DNA of 64,000 bases from Serinus canaria (lineage: Eukaryota > Chordata > Aves > Passeriformes > Fringillidae): NCBI RefSeq assembly GCF_022539315.1, contig NC_066343.1, positions 34,935,146-34,999,145 of the forward strand, read 5' to 3'. A program made the translations under genes and the position numbers. The notes below the pieces were generated by a model. It did not search any database and was not told the origin of the DNA. It was given only the letters and a program-made list of their open reading frames with translations. Shown one piece after another: positions 1-11,829 of this stretch. The number at the start of each line of letters is the position of its first letter. Position 1 is the first letter of the stretch.

Positions 1-2649
1 ACGTGTGTGTGAGCCAATGCTTATGGTGAGAAGTGATTTGCATACACCCTACAAGGATATGTATACTATGCTTAGTTTAATGCACTGTTTCTCTTCTGGA
101 AATATGTCCAAATTATTTTACAAGTACAACTACCATAATTCAGTGCTAGTGTTTTTTATCTACTTTTTTTTTTTTAGCCACCCAGCTCCTCCAGTGCTTC
201 TCAGGGCTTCATTCTAAATTAGGTATTATTTTACATATTATATGTATCTTGAAGAGAAGAAAACTATTATGAAATTCAAGACATACTTTAGCATGGGGAT
301 AAAAACACAACATATTTCCCAATTAAACAATATTTTCACATGTGTTACAGGCCATGGAGAATGGCTATGTGCCTGAAAGCTGATGTAGATGTTGTAAAAG
401 CAAACAAGCGTCTCTTTAAAAAAGTTATTTCAATCAAGAAACCAGATTCAGAAATGGAAAACATCTCTTTCCAGAGAGCCATGCAATCTACCTTTGCTGT
501 AAATTAGACTGGGTAGCCAGATGGTTGGAGAGACCTGGAACAATTTCTGTCATCACATTTAATAGACAGAAAGCATGGTTCTATTACCTGTGGCCCCATA
601 TCACAATCAAAACACCTGGTTTTACACTTGTACAGTGTGGTCTGACTTTGTGAGGCACTGACCTATGCAAGGCTGACCTGCTATCAGAGAGAGTGGTTCC
701 AATTCCAGACAAGATAGGCTGTGTACAGCCTTTCTATCATTCCTCTGCAGGAGGTGTAGCTTCCAGGTAAGATGGTAATTTAGTACAAACCATGCAGTGC
801 TTGTTATTGCTTTCTTCATCCTCAAATTGTTTGAAGAACTACAAAACATTTGTTTTTATAGCACTACAGAAACAGAGCAGAATATGAGACAGAGAGCATC
901 TCTGTGCTTTACCACCCTTCCATTTTTAACTACATACAACTTCACTCCTCACATACCATAAACATGCTTCAACAGCACAGAGGCACCTACTGACATTATA
1001 CATTTTTTTGTTGCACTAACTCCTATATCTGGAAAAATAGCTTAGAGTGAGCAGGTTGCTTTAAACATAGGCAAACATAAAGCACAGAAATGTTATACAA
1101 GACCAAAGACAAGGCCAATTGTGGCACTGGTGTAAGATCAGTACATACCCTATGGTCTCTCACTTGGTAGCAACAATCTCCTACTGTGCAGTGAGACGCA
1201 TCACCTTGCACTTACTACGTTCTAAAAATTTTTTGTGACATTGCCACAACTTAATCCAGGAATTCAGATCTTAATGCAAGATTTTCTCTTGTATTCATCA
1301 TTACGTCATCTGGAAATCATCAGCAACTATTTTGTTCCATTGCACCTGTGTAGAAAGTCCAGCTGCGTGAGTGGCAGCTGGAGAGGATAGGTTCCACACG
1401 GGGGACAGCCCCTGCTTTGGCCAGCACAGGATTTGTGCAGCGGCTGCCTGTCCTATGGGACGGCACAGCAGTGGGGCGGGAGCACCACGCATGGCTCATG
1501 AAGCCACCTGCTCCTCAGGCACAAAGGCATCAGGCCAGGCAAAGCTGTCCTGACGCTGCCAGTTGGGCAGTGCTGGCCTATTACAAAAACTACCTTTGGC
1601 AACCACTTCTAGAAATAGTCCCATTCATCGTTCTTGCCTCAAAAACAATTAAATTCAGCAAGCTGCTGCCAAAGCAGATTTTTAACCCTGTTAATTCAGA
1701 GCATGCAATTGTTTAAAACAAATTGGTATGTGTATTACTCTAAAATCACTTCTTTTGTGAAAAGTAGGCCAACGTACTTCTCTTCTTTGACTGCCAAGAC
1801 TTGCCTATTTACTTTTAATCAGCAAATAATTGTGCTGTATGTACCTCAAGTGTGGTCCCGTGAACTGAATGCGCAATGGCAGCTGGAAAGCATTAGGTGG
1901 TCCCTTAGAGTATGTCTTCTGGCTTGGTTTCTTCCACGAGAAATCCTGATTGCACGGTCCAACTCTGTTCTGCTGTGTGAACCAGAGAAGGCTAGCAGGA
2001 GAAGATCCACAGATTCATTCCAGGCACTTGACCAATCCAAGCTAAAACATTTAATGCAGCTGTGCCCTTACAGCACACATTCCTAAGCAGAGGAGCAAAG
2101 CCTCAAAAGGCAAGATTATGGGTATGCAGCTAAATAAGTTTAGCTGTAAACTGGAGAGTGTTGGCTCTAGGCTCACAGTTGAGCATGTTGATATTGAAAT
2201 GTACTTAGTACATGTCTTGTTTCTGAAATACAAATTTGAAACTTTGGGCCTTAGCTATGTGTGCATTTAAATAGAAGTCACTAAGCACCATAGTTTCATG
2301 CTGGCTTCAGTAGGATGTGAAAGCTATGTTGCTACAGCTTAGATACCCCCAAATGGGAATAGGAAGCAAAACTCAAATTCCCCACTCTGAAAAGACTTTA
2401 ATTCGAGGCCTAGTGGGACAGAAACTCCTTGTGATATTACAATTCATATTACATATTCTTTGTAAAATTTTGTCGCTATTCTGCAATGGATTATAATACA
2501 TGGAACTTCCTACCAGGGTTATAACAGCTTTTGTCAAAATAATGTTCAAAAAAAGGTAGTTTTTTCTAGCTTAGAGGCAATATAAAAACAGAAACTAATC
2601 TTCATGTTATTTTCTATAGATACCTCTCCAATCCCATGGAAAAATGCAC

Positions 2650-2702
2650 CAACCAACCAAACCAAACCAAAAAAAAACAAACCAAAAAACAGAAAAAAAA
2701 CC
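2650..2702. repeat. A/C-rich low-complexity tract
   Basis: Repeated AACC/AAACC units merging into A runs. One of six similar tracts in the window, all A/C-rich on the plus strand. Confidence 0.7.
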
Positions 2703-5700
2703 CAGTTGAACAGACTAATTTTGAATTAGCAGTGTGTGTTGATACTAATATTGCAAAATCATTATTTCAAAGTAAAGTCAGTTCTACAGAGAGCTGACAT
2801 ACAGAAGGAAATAACTTTGTATTATTTTCAGGCCTAAAAAGAAAATAAGCATGGCAAAATGATCATATGCCAGTGCAATGGAAGACTGGAGGAGATCCTA
2901 TAACCACTGTAACTAAGACGTATGGGATCTGATCATACTTTTGAAGATACTGATACATTCAAATCAATATTTCACATACATTCCTATAGTCAGAAGGCTG
3001 TGTAAAATGCTTTCTTATTGCAGAACCATGCAGAATAATACAAGTATTCACTCATTCAGTATGAAATAATTTTACGAGAAGTATTAACGCAGCTTGTTCA
3101 ATATCCTATTGTTGCATTTTCAGACTTCACTAAGTGAGTAAATCACAGCTGCCATGAGGAAATGGATAAGGAATAAGCAGGAAAAAAAAGCAGTTTTCAT
3201 AAAAACCTGTGGAAAGAATAGTTCTGTTGGGGTGAATGTACTGTCTGTACAGCTCCATCCCTCTGCCAGCCTTGGACTCTGCCACTGCTGCTGGGCAGTA
3301 AATGAAGTCTTGTGGATGCATAGTCATGAGCCCAGCTGTCCACAATGTGTGCCCCTACAAGGAATACAATGGTCACACAGCCTTCTCCACACATCTCTCT
3401 TGCACACACATGTGATGCCATTTGCTTCCACTTGTAAGATACTGCCTGCATACTTGCTTTGTTTAACACAGGCACACACTGCTCTTTCCTCCTGATGTCA
3501 GGGGATCTGAGAGCTGGCATAAATAGATTTGTTGAGAGGAGCCAGGTCTCCCTTATGTGTCAGACACCAGTGCTATGGCATGTTCCTGACACTAGCAACT
3601 TTGCAAATATCTTCTCCTTACGGGACACATATTAATTCAAACAGCCTCCACCTATAACAAAAACTTCACCAGTGTGTGAAATCTAAGCTCCTTCCCTGAG
3701 CATCCACAACTATAAACACTGTTTATATCATCTAGTATATGCACAGATCTCATGCAAACTTTATTTTGTGCAGTAGTTTGCCTTCCTCTTCATAATATTC
3801 CCTTTATTATCTTCCTCTTTGTATTTTCTATTCCACAGGAAAAGAGGAAGAAATTGTTGACAACAACTGCATGACAGTATTCATACATATATCCTGATAA
3901 GATGATAATGCAGTTTATACAGCACAAAGTAAAACTGTCAGGCATCTGAAGACATAACTATCTCTAACCACAAAGAGAGAAAGGTAAAGAGATGCACAGA
4001 AGTGTAACAGGAAGAAAACACCATTAAGAGAAGGTAACCACATAGGAAGGGAAATTCCTGTGGTGAAATAGATACACAGAAAAAATGCAGTTATTGCTCA
4101 AAAAAATTGAAATTAAACTTTATGCATCACTTCATCAAAAATAGTACCTAGAAATATAGTCAGCACAACACCAAAGCTATGATGAAATATTGAAATACAC
4201 AGTTTATCACCTAGTAGTGCACAAGTGAAGAGCCTGATGGACCATCAAAAGCCAGAAGCACCATCTATCTGTAACTCCACTCCATGTCCTGCTCCTTGTG
4301 CCACATCCCTCAGCTGATTATGTCCTTAAGAACCACCATTATTATTAACAACTATTAACTTCAGTCTCCTCCCCAGAGCTCCCTGACATGGCACAGCACG
4401 AGCCAGCCTGTGCAGACTATGCAGCACATCTGGGAGGGGGGCACCTTGGCAGAGCTCCCAGTGGTTCTGGAAAACCACAGTGGCTCTCTTCTGGGTACTT
4501 CTGTTTTCTGGGAAGGCAAAGTACTCAGGGCATATTACTCACAGACACAAGAGACCAGTATTGCAACCTCCAGATCTCCAGGTACTTGACAAAACATCCT
4601 GCACATCTGATGAGCCAACCACCTCCCGACCAGCTGTCCCCACCACAGTCAATAATACCCAAGCCTACTCTCTATCTTTAACAAATGTATAGCTGCCCTT
4701 TGTGCAGTTATATATCTGAGCATGTAAAGATGTAGATACCAGCTGCTGAATTTTTGCTACATTAAGCAGTGTTGATCATTACAGATGCTTGAAGTAGCGT
4801 ATAACTTGCACGTCAGAGCTGCCTTTGGTTGCAGCACTGTTTTAATAACACTTGCAGGCTAACTCAATTTTGTTCAGTTCGCATTACAGTAATGCATTAC
4901 AGTATTTGTAGTGATCAGTAAGGGATTTCAGGAGAATTGTAGGGGTCACTGAAACAAGAAATCGTGTACCTCTCATGGGGCACAGATTATAGTTTCACAA
5001 GACTGAAGGAGAAGGTTGCCCTCCCATCTTTTATGAGACTACAGGAAACATCCTCACAAGAGTATTTTGGTGCTGCCCCACTAATTTAACGGTTTGCTGC
5101 ATAGTACACTCCTTCCATAAAAGCTGGGAAGTTAAACTTCCCACCAGGTACTACTGTCGATGCCCACTATCTCAGTCAACAGACCATTTACACTTACTCT
5201 CTGCTATCATTTAATGATTTATGTAATTGTATACATGCGTGAGAACTTCCTTTAGTCTTCTCAGGCTCGTTTAAACCACTCAAGGCTATAAAGTACTGCT
5301 TACAGTTCACATGAAAGTTGAATTCAGGACAGTCCCCCTTAATCTGTTCTTGGCTCTGAGTGCTGATTAGGCCACAAGCAAAGAGCAGAAATATGTTTCT
5401 TGGCTTTAAAATGAAGAAGCCTGCATTTGCTAAAAGAAAAATATAAAAATGTCGAATAAAGCACCCACACTTGATATGTTCTGTGTGTCAAGGCAACAGC
5501 CTTAAAGGCAGTTTCTGTTATCACAGCTGCCAGAGCTGTTTATTCTCTTGCTTCTCCATGTGACTTTTCTCAAAGTCCTAGACAGACACCAGTTTCTGAG
5601 TGCAGGTTAAGCAAAAAAACAGGCTGTGCAGAAACTCCTGTATCTTAAGTGCAAAAACAAATACTTGCAGAGGCCTGAGGCCCCATAGTGTTTACTTCAG

Positions 5701-5799
5701 TCTAAGCTCTGGTTATGCTGCCAGCCCACAGCCTCTCATGACACAGTAACAAAGGCCAAACTCTGCTAGATAGTGCCTGTACAAGGAAGCATATTCTAG

Positions 5800-6480
5800 G
5801 AATGCTGCAGCTGAATTTGAACTTCCCTTATCAGGAACAATGAAACTGAGAGCAAGCAGCTTCCTTGCTCAAGTGGAAATGACCACTTTTCAGCAAGTGC
5901 TACTGTCAATCACTGCAAGCCAGCCCAGAGGAAATGCAATTGTGATAACTGAGTGGTTCTAGTGCCTATAAAGGAAGTAAGTAGTTTAGCTTTCTTGCTC
6001 TGCAGAGAAGGGATTATTACTGTGCCATTTTAACGTCAAGTCCTGGAGCACATGCATAGTTTGTGCACAAAAATGGGGTGATGTTTTCCCTTTTAACATA
6101 GGGCCAAATCAACCCACCCATATTAACTTTTCATGACAGAATCTCTAAAAAAGGCCACACCATCCTTAAATTGTTTTGGACTTAATTTGGTGTTGTCATG
6201 CAATTAGGTTTCACAAAATTGGCTTCTGGACTGACAGCTTCTATTGTTACAGCATATGGCAATCAGAGAGCAGCTTGTGGCAGATGTGATGTTTATTCGC
6301 CATTTGCTAGTTTTAGATTTAATGATGTCATTCTAATCAAAGCAAATGTTAGATGTGTTTGACATCTAAGGAGTTTTGCAGCCCCCCCATCATGTTTAAG
6401 CCACTTCTGTCAAGTGGAAACACGTCAGCTCTGAATGCATCTAAGTCATATTTAAGAATCAATGATGCAATTTACTGGAG
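5800..6480. promoter_or_regulatory. Candidate enhancer / conserved non-coding element 3' of GADD45G
   Basis: An evenly mixed, repeat-free stretch just past the GADD45G poly(A) site, dense in homeodomain-like TAAT/ATTA cores, TGTCAATCA near 5910 and several TGATG/ATGATG half sites near 6320-6470. It has no open frame of note. The call rests on appearance only; no alignment was possible. Confidence 0.25.
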
Positions 6481-6794
6481 GTCTGTATTCTAAAATTCCA
6501 TGTTTCTAACATGCATTGTGTTCCTCCAGCAGACTACAAAGACCTCCTATTACAATAAGTGAACTCATTAGGCATGCGACTCCTCCGTCTTGCAAGCTGT
6601 TGCGATAAGCAGCTGTTGCAAGAGGGTAAAAGGTTGAATTATCAACTTGGACAGCACAGCACTTCATCCAGCCAGCCCAGGAAAGTATTTGAGCAATAAC
6701 TCCATTACTGGAGTTAGATCTTTGACTACAGCACACAAGCAAAACATCAGCGGTATTTCAGTGACATGCTTCCCCACACCCAGCAAGCAAGACA

Positions 6795-7365
6795 CTCCCA
6801 GAAATTAATTGTCAAAAATTTATTATGAAAGCTTCAATAGCAGCAAATATTTCAATAAAAGTTATTGCAGTATTAAAACAGATCTGCAGAGTGACCCAAG
6901 AGGCCTGTTGAAGTCTGTCTGCTTTGGAATATCTGCATTTGTCTTAGTAACCAATCCCCAATACTCCATAAATATTGATACTTTCTCCTGTGGTTTGCAG
7001 ACAGCACCAACAGTTCCTAGTTACAGTACTCTAATCAGTCCTTCTGGAAAGTTTTGGCCCACTTCCCTCAACTTTCCCTCTCCCTTCTGAAACAGCTCCA
7101 CACAGCCAAACTTGCAATACTTCTTTCAGTTCCATGGTATGTCAGCCTCTCCATGGTTGCAGCCTACTGAGGCTCACTGGTGAGATGAGCTGTTTTCCTC
7201 TTTCTCCTCTGTAAGAGCCCACTGCATGCCAGTCTGAGGGACTTTAATCCAGTCTCTTGACCAGGCTAATCCATGGAATCAGCAGCTTGTTGCACATTTT
7301 GGTGAACGCACAGCACGTTGAGAATGCAACAAAGGTTTCAGCCTCCCCAGTGCACCAGGTGACCA
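6795..7365 (-). other. GADD45G: GADD45G 3' untranslated region and poly(A) signal
   Basis: After the stop codon the minus strand has about 540 bp without coding potential, then an AATAAA signal (plus-strand TTTATT at 6819-6824). Cleavage would fall near 6795-6805. The length suits a GADD45 3' UTR. A frame on the plus strand across this interval (6809-7090) is antisense and not supported. Confidence 0.75.
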
Positions 7366-8409
7366 TCACTCAGGCAGGGTGATAGTTGGCACCCAGTCAT
7401 TGACATTCCTGCTCTCTTCGCAAAACAAGTTCAGCTTCTCCAGAGCTGGGTCCTTCCAGCCTTCTTCATTCGGGTTCTGCAAAAAAGAAAAAAGTTGCAC
7501 ACCATGAGTGGTGCCCGCCAGCTGAGGTCATCATAATATTTACAGAAGCATTAGCTTAGGACTGGAAGCACTTCCAGACAGTTTCTGTCCTGACACAGAC
7601 AAGACAGGAAGCAGAGATGCTGCCCTTGTGGACAGCAGAGGAAACCCAGTTACGAGAAGTTCTGCCTCCTCCTCTTACTACTACTCAGCTGACCCGCTGC
7701 GTGCCAAGCGCTCTGTCTGTGCCCGGCAGAGGACTCGACCACCCGCAGCGGAGAAGGAGCCGCCCCGGCAGGCTCCGGCAGTGCGGGGCAAAGCCGGCAG
7801 CGCCGCGGGAACACGCACCGTGATGAGGATGCAGTGGAGATCGCGCGGCTCCCCCGAGTCCTCGCTGGGCCCCACGATGGCCGCCAGCTTGGCCACGTCG
7901 TTCACCCGCACGATGTCGATATCGTTCTCGCAGCAGAAGGCTTGGATCAGAGTGAAGTGTATCTGCAAGGCGATGTCCCCCTCGTCCTCCTGGTCCGCGG
8001 CCAGCACACAGAACGCGACATTGTCGGGGTCGCTGCAAGAGGGGAGCAACCCGATGAGTCCCGCGGTTGGCGCCGGCCGCCCCGCAGCCCCGCCGGCCTG
8101 ACTTACACCCTCCCCCTGGCCCCGCCACAGCTGTACTTACACATTCATCAGCTTGGCCGACTCGTAGACGCCAGCGGTGAGGCAGCCCCGGCGCTGGGCT
8201 GATACCAGCAGCTCGTGGAGGGCCGTGCCAGCGCCCTGCATCCTGCGGGCCGGGAAAGGACACAGGGTCAGCGCGCAGCCACCACCACAACCACCGCTGC
8301 CCCGAAACCGCCCGCTACCCATTTTCCTCAGCTCCCTAGTGCCCACCCGCACGTACCAGTCGTGGCCCGCAGGCATGGGCTGCTGTCCGTGGATCTCCTC
8401 CAGAGTCAT
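7366..8409 (-). CDS. GADD45G: GADD45G, growth arrest and DNA-damage-inducible protein gamma (four coding exons)
   Basis: A small stress-induced nuclear and cytoplasmic protein of the L7Ae/L30e/S12e/Gadd45 fold. Family members bind MAP3K4 (MTK1), CDK1-cyclin B1, PCNA and p21, and are linked to growth arrest and active DNA demethylation. Coding exons read on the minus strand: 8409-8357, 8242-8141, 8032-7819 and 7476-7366. Introns are 114, 108 and 342 bp, all GT-AG (donors GTACGT, GTAAGT, GTGCGT). The spliced product is 159 residues, the length of human GADD45G. Visible hallmarks are the start MTLEE, MQGAG-ALHELL in exon 2, the acidic [18 protein letters not shown] segment and [11 protein letters not shown] in exon 3, DLHCILI at the exon 3 end, and the C-terminal [11 protein letters not shown] in exon 4. 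These favour the gamma paralogue over alpha or beta. Residue 18, spanning the first splice junction, reads Trp where I recall a basic residue in mammals. The only complete, certain gene here. Confidence 0.97.
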
Positions 8410-8760
8410 AGCAGTTAGTCAGCAAAGTCCCGCGGCTCCCTGAGCTCTAGCTCTACCCACTCCGTGAGCGTTCTAAAGCAGCAGCTACCAGGCGTGCGCT
8501 ACTTATAGCCCTCGCAGGCACCTCCCGGCCTCCCATTGGTCAGCGGGGGAGAAAGGGGCGGCTTTATTATGCTAATCGGCGCGCGCCGGAGAGGAAGCTC
8601 GGGGCGGGGGGGGGCGGGAGAGAGCGGCTCGTGCCGCTAGGCCACGTGGGGCGGGCGGGGGCCGCGCAGGCACGCGCCGGGCCCAACGCCGGGCCGAGCC
8701 AGCGGTACCGGACCGTGCCGGGCCCAGTCAGCGGTACCGGCCCGAGCCGGCGGCCGCTCC
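7680..8760. promoter_or_regulatory. GADD45G: CpG island covering GADD45G exons 1-3 and promoter
   Basis: GC and CpG content rise sharply at about 7.7 kb, inside intron 3, and fall again near 8.76 kb. This is typical of an immediate-early stress gene whose promoter stays unmethylated. GC-rich composition explains the long overlapping frames on both strands here. Only the spliced GADD45G frame is coding. Confidence 0.8.
8430..8760 (-). promoter_or_regulatory. GADD45G: GADD45G core promoter (TATA, CCAAT, octamer, E-box)
   Basis: Read on the minus strand, a TATA box (CTATAAG, 8508-8502) lies about 95 bp upstream of the start codon and predicts transcription start near 8475. A CCAAT box is at 8539-8535, an octamer-like motif (ATGCTAAT on the plus strand) at 8569-8576, GC boxes around 8600-8620 and a palindromic CACGTG E-box at 8643-8648. 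A 12-bp unit (CAGCGGTACCGG) occurs twice, at 8700-8711 and 8729-8740. CCAAT plus octamer is the arrangement described for the stress-responsive GADD45A promoter (NF-Y and OCT1), so a similar input is a reasonable inference. Motifs were found by eye. Confidence 0.8.
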
Positions 8761-8848
8761 CTGCATACCCCTCGCCGGTAGGCACTGGCAAGTAGTAGGG
8801 CGATTTGCGTCCAAAACTTGGAACGGAAAATCTGTGCAATGCAGGCGA

Positions 8849-8884
8849 AATAAAAACTAAAAATAAAATAAATAAATAAATAAA
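8849..8884. repeat. (AAAT)n microsatellite
   Basis: Imperfect AAAT units about 0.4 kb upstream of the GADD45G transcription start, just outside its CpG island. Confidence 0.85.
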
Positions 8885-11300
8885 CGCAAGGTTTTATTAA
8901 TACGGTTTCTGGAAATGTGAACGCCGCGAAGGGCCAGCCCTGTAACCAGGGCTGAGGGCTGCTCTAGAGAAGGTCCTGGGGCTGTACGGGGCTGTCACCT
9001 GGTGATGTTGAGCAGCAGCCCCGGCTGCAGCAAATCTCCCCGTGCTCTGGTGTGCAGGAACAGGAGCAGCAGCCGGCCGAGGCAGGTGATAATCCCCCTG
9101 TGCTCAGCGCTCACGGGACAGCAGCAATGCCGTCTGTCCGGTCTGGGCACCCCCAGCCGGGAAACAGCCGATGAACTGGAGCAAGGGCAGGTGAGGGCAC
9201 CCAGGGGTCCAAAGCTGCGGCGCTGTCCTGCCCTGCAGGCTGAGGGACCAGGGCCAGTTCAGCCCAGGGAAGGTAAAGTTTGGGCGGCAAACTAAGAGGC
9301 TCAGATGAGATGAAAGAAAAATCCTTTCTCCCTGAGAATAGTCAAGCAGCGGGGCAGGCTCCCTCTCCATGGAGGCTATGTAGAGCCTTCATCCTTGCAG
9401 GACTGCCCCGATGCAGACCTGTTCTGAGATCACTGTTAATCCTTCTGCAGGCTGTACTGGCCTATGATCCTGGGGAGGGGAGTGATGTTAGCAAACAGAT
9501 TTTTCTTTTTTTTTTTTTTTTCAGTCGACCTTTATTAAAAATAGCTATAATTTGGACAGTGTTCATATATAACTCAGAGTGAAAGGAGTGTGATTGCTGA
9601 ACTCAGATTCGAACCTGTTTGTCAGCAAACCAAGCAAGAAAAAACCACATTTTCCCGCTGTGAACGAGCGCAGACTAAATGTTAAAAGGCAAATCACTTT
9701 CACGTCCCTTCATCATCTGACACGCTTAGACTTAAGCTCACGGTTAGCACTTGTCTCCACCGAGTCACCGGTCGAGAGCAGCCCCCAGCGGTTTCACAGA
9801 GGTTGTGGAGAGCCACCTTGGGGTAACCTGTGCTACTGCGACCTGTCCAGACCGACTCCAGCCAGCTGCACAGGCAGACCTCTCTGACTTTTCACTCTTG
9901 CTGTTCGCTAGCCTGCAGCCGCATGGTCCCCATCCGAATGCGCTCAAAGCCGGGGATGTCCTTTTCAATACTTCACTGGGAGTCCTGGATGAAGCATGTC
10001 TTATCTGTGACTGTATATCCTATACTCTGCTCGGTTTCAGGCTCTTTGAGCAATATAGTTTCCAAAATGCCTCTCAAACTGGGCCACTTTAATGATCTGC
10101 TGTGTTTCTACTTCCAGTTGTTTCTCGCTACTGCCCTGGTGACACTACAGGTGACAGCATCCGACCTGGCAGTAATCACTTAGTGAGTTTCCATTTTAAA
10201 CTAGTGACAACATAGACATGATGTCTGCCAGATACTTCCAGCCTCTCTAAGTATATTTCTCTGATGTCTACAGAGCTGTCAGTACCAGGGAGAAAACTCT
10301 TCATTGTAAACACCAATTCTCAAGCCTCACAGTCTTTTTTACCCTACTAACATACAAAGACTTGGAAACCAAACCAGTGACCTGTCAGTCTAAATTTGCT
10401 TGAGAAGGTCATAAATTCTTAGTTTGCTTTCTCTAAAAAAGATATGAGAAGTTTCTAGAAAATTATCTCCTGGCCTGTACTCAGGCAAGTGCAATTGTCT
10501 CCACTCCCTGGAATTAGCATAGTGTATATAGCATGTACCGTTCATTCTCAAAAGATAAAAACCCTTCATACATTTGCATCTTTCTTTTTCCTGTTTTTTT
10601 TTTTTTTTCTCTAAGTATATAAATGGGGATGAATGAAGAAGAATAGCTTGAATGGTAAGACACATGAAGTGGTATGTCTCTTAGAAATATTCAAGGGCCT
10701 ATTTCTGATGAAATAGGTGGAAAATCCAGAACTGACTCACAGCTTTGAAAGATGCTGATATCAGCTGTGACTTTGATGACTTTCTCATTACAGTAAAAGT
10801 TACTTGAGATGGATCCGAATTAGTAAGCCAAAGTAACTCACAGTGGAGAACAGTGCATATGCATATGTAATAGTAAAATATATAATTGTCTAGATAATAA
10901 AGTGATATATGGAACCTTATTAACACATTAATCCTTTGACATGTAAGCTTCCAGTTTTAGCTTAATGATGCAGCACCCTGGTATTAGGGCTTCTTGACAT
11001 CACATTTTTCAGTTTGCCCCATTATTCCTGGGTCTCCTAGCACAGATGGTGCTGAAGGCCGTGAAGCATTCATTACTAGATACTTGATCCAGCTTATTTC
11101 AAACCACAGTATCGACACCAGGCCTCTGACGCAGCAGAGATGTAGGAAGGAGAGCTGTGCAAGCCCAAGGCCCCCGTCCCTGATTCGAAGGCACCGTCTC
11201 TGCAGGTGTGATACCTTTGACGCCTAATAAGCAAACTGAGCTTTAGTGAAGGTCGGTCTCCACTGTTTGCTGTCTTGGTGTTATCCTCCCGTGTTTTTAG
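8885..11300. other. Upstream flank of GADD45G
   Basis: Mixed-composition non-coding DNA. Plus-strand frames at 9002-9295 and 9751-10183 carry no recognisable domain and lack exon-like boundaries. Pyrimidine runs at about 9500-9522 and 10590-10610 are low complexity. No second gene is visible. Confidence 0.5.
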
Positions 11301-11319
11301 TACATTTAACTGGTGGGCG

Positions 11320-11695
11320 CAGACCTTTGGCGGATCGGCTCACGAGAGCTCGAAATCCTCCGGCAGCTCAAGGGCGAGATGGGGGCGGGCGGTGAACACC
11401 ACACGGCAGCAGCCCTCAGACGCGAGCGAGTGCATTCCGCCGTCGCTGCTGGCAGCCCTGGTGTGGGTCCGGTGCCGCCTGCCCGTGCTCCCCCGCAGGG
11501 CGAGGCTCGGCGCGGCAGACCCGTCCTTGGGCGGCTCGCGGAGCCGCTGCCGCCCGTCCGGCGCTGCGCCCGCCGCCGAGCCTGCGCTGCCCTCTGGCGG
11601 CCCGACCGCTGCTGGCTCCCGCCGCACCGCCGCTCCTGGCGCGGCATGGCCCCCTCCTGCTCCCGCGCCGCCAGCGCCTACCGCGGAGACGAAGG
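11320..11695. promoter_or_regulatory. Orphan CpG island
   Basis: About 370 bp of very high GC with dense CpG, ending abruptly at an A-rich tract at about 11700. Frames run open on both strands because stops are rare in such DNA; none matches a protein I recognise. It could be a distal promoter, the first exon of a non-coding RNA, or an insulator, since it holds a CTCF-like motif at 11587-11600. Confidence 0.55.
11587..11600 (-). promoter_or_regulatory. CTCF-like motif (minus orientation)
   Basis: The minus strand reads CCGCCAGAGGGCAG, which fits the core CTCF consensus as I know it. It lies in the orphan CpG island. Found by eye; no matrix score was computed. Confidence 0.45.
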
Positions 11696-11699
11696 AAGA

Positions 11700-11800
11700 G
11701 AATCAAAAAAAAGGGAAAAAAATCCCTAACCAAACCCAAAACAACAACAACGAAAATAAATAAACACAAACAACAGCCAACCAACTAAAAAAAGTAGACC
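11700..11800. repeat. A/C-rich low-complexity tract
   Basis: A-rich with CAA, AAC and ACCAA units, lying exactly between the orphan CpG island and a CR1 fragment. Confidence 0.75.
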
Positions 11801-11829
11801 TTGACGCATCCTACACAAAGAAATCCCCT

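Larger units (their letters stand above)
1..6794. other. Intergenic DNA downstream of GADD45G
   Basis: AT-rich, non-coding. All open frames are short and none shows a recognisable domain or plausible exon structure. An A/C-rich low-complexity tract lies at about 2650-2702. The stretch 5800-6480 looks like a conserved non-coding element and is listed separately. Confidence 0.6.

Noticed and set aside
7685..8290. 201-codon minus-strand frame
   Set aside because: A shadow frame across GADD45G exons 2-3 and their introns; the conserved protein is in the spliced frame.
9590..9625. B-box-like GGTTCGAATC on the minus strand, suggesting a tRNA
   Set aside because: No matching A-box or acceptor and anticodon stems could be found around it.
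11275..11784. Overlapping frames of 95-162 codons on both strands
   Set aside because: Composition artefact of the orphan CpG island; one runs on into an A-rich simple repeat.
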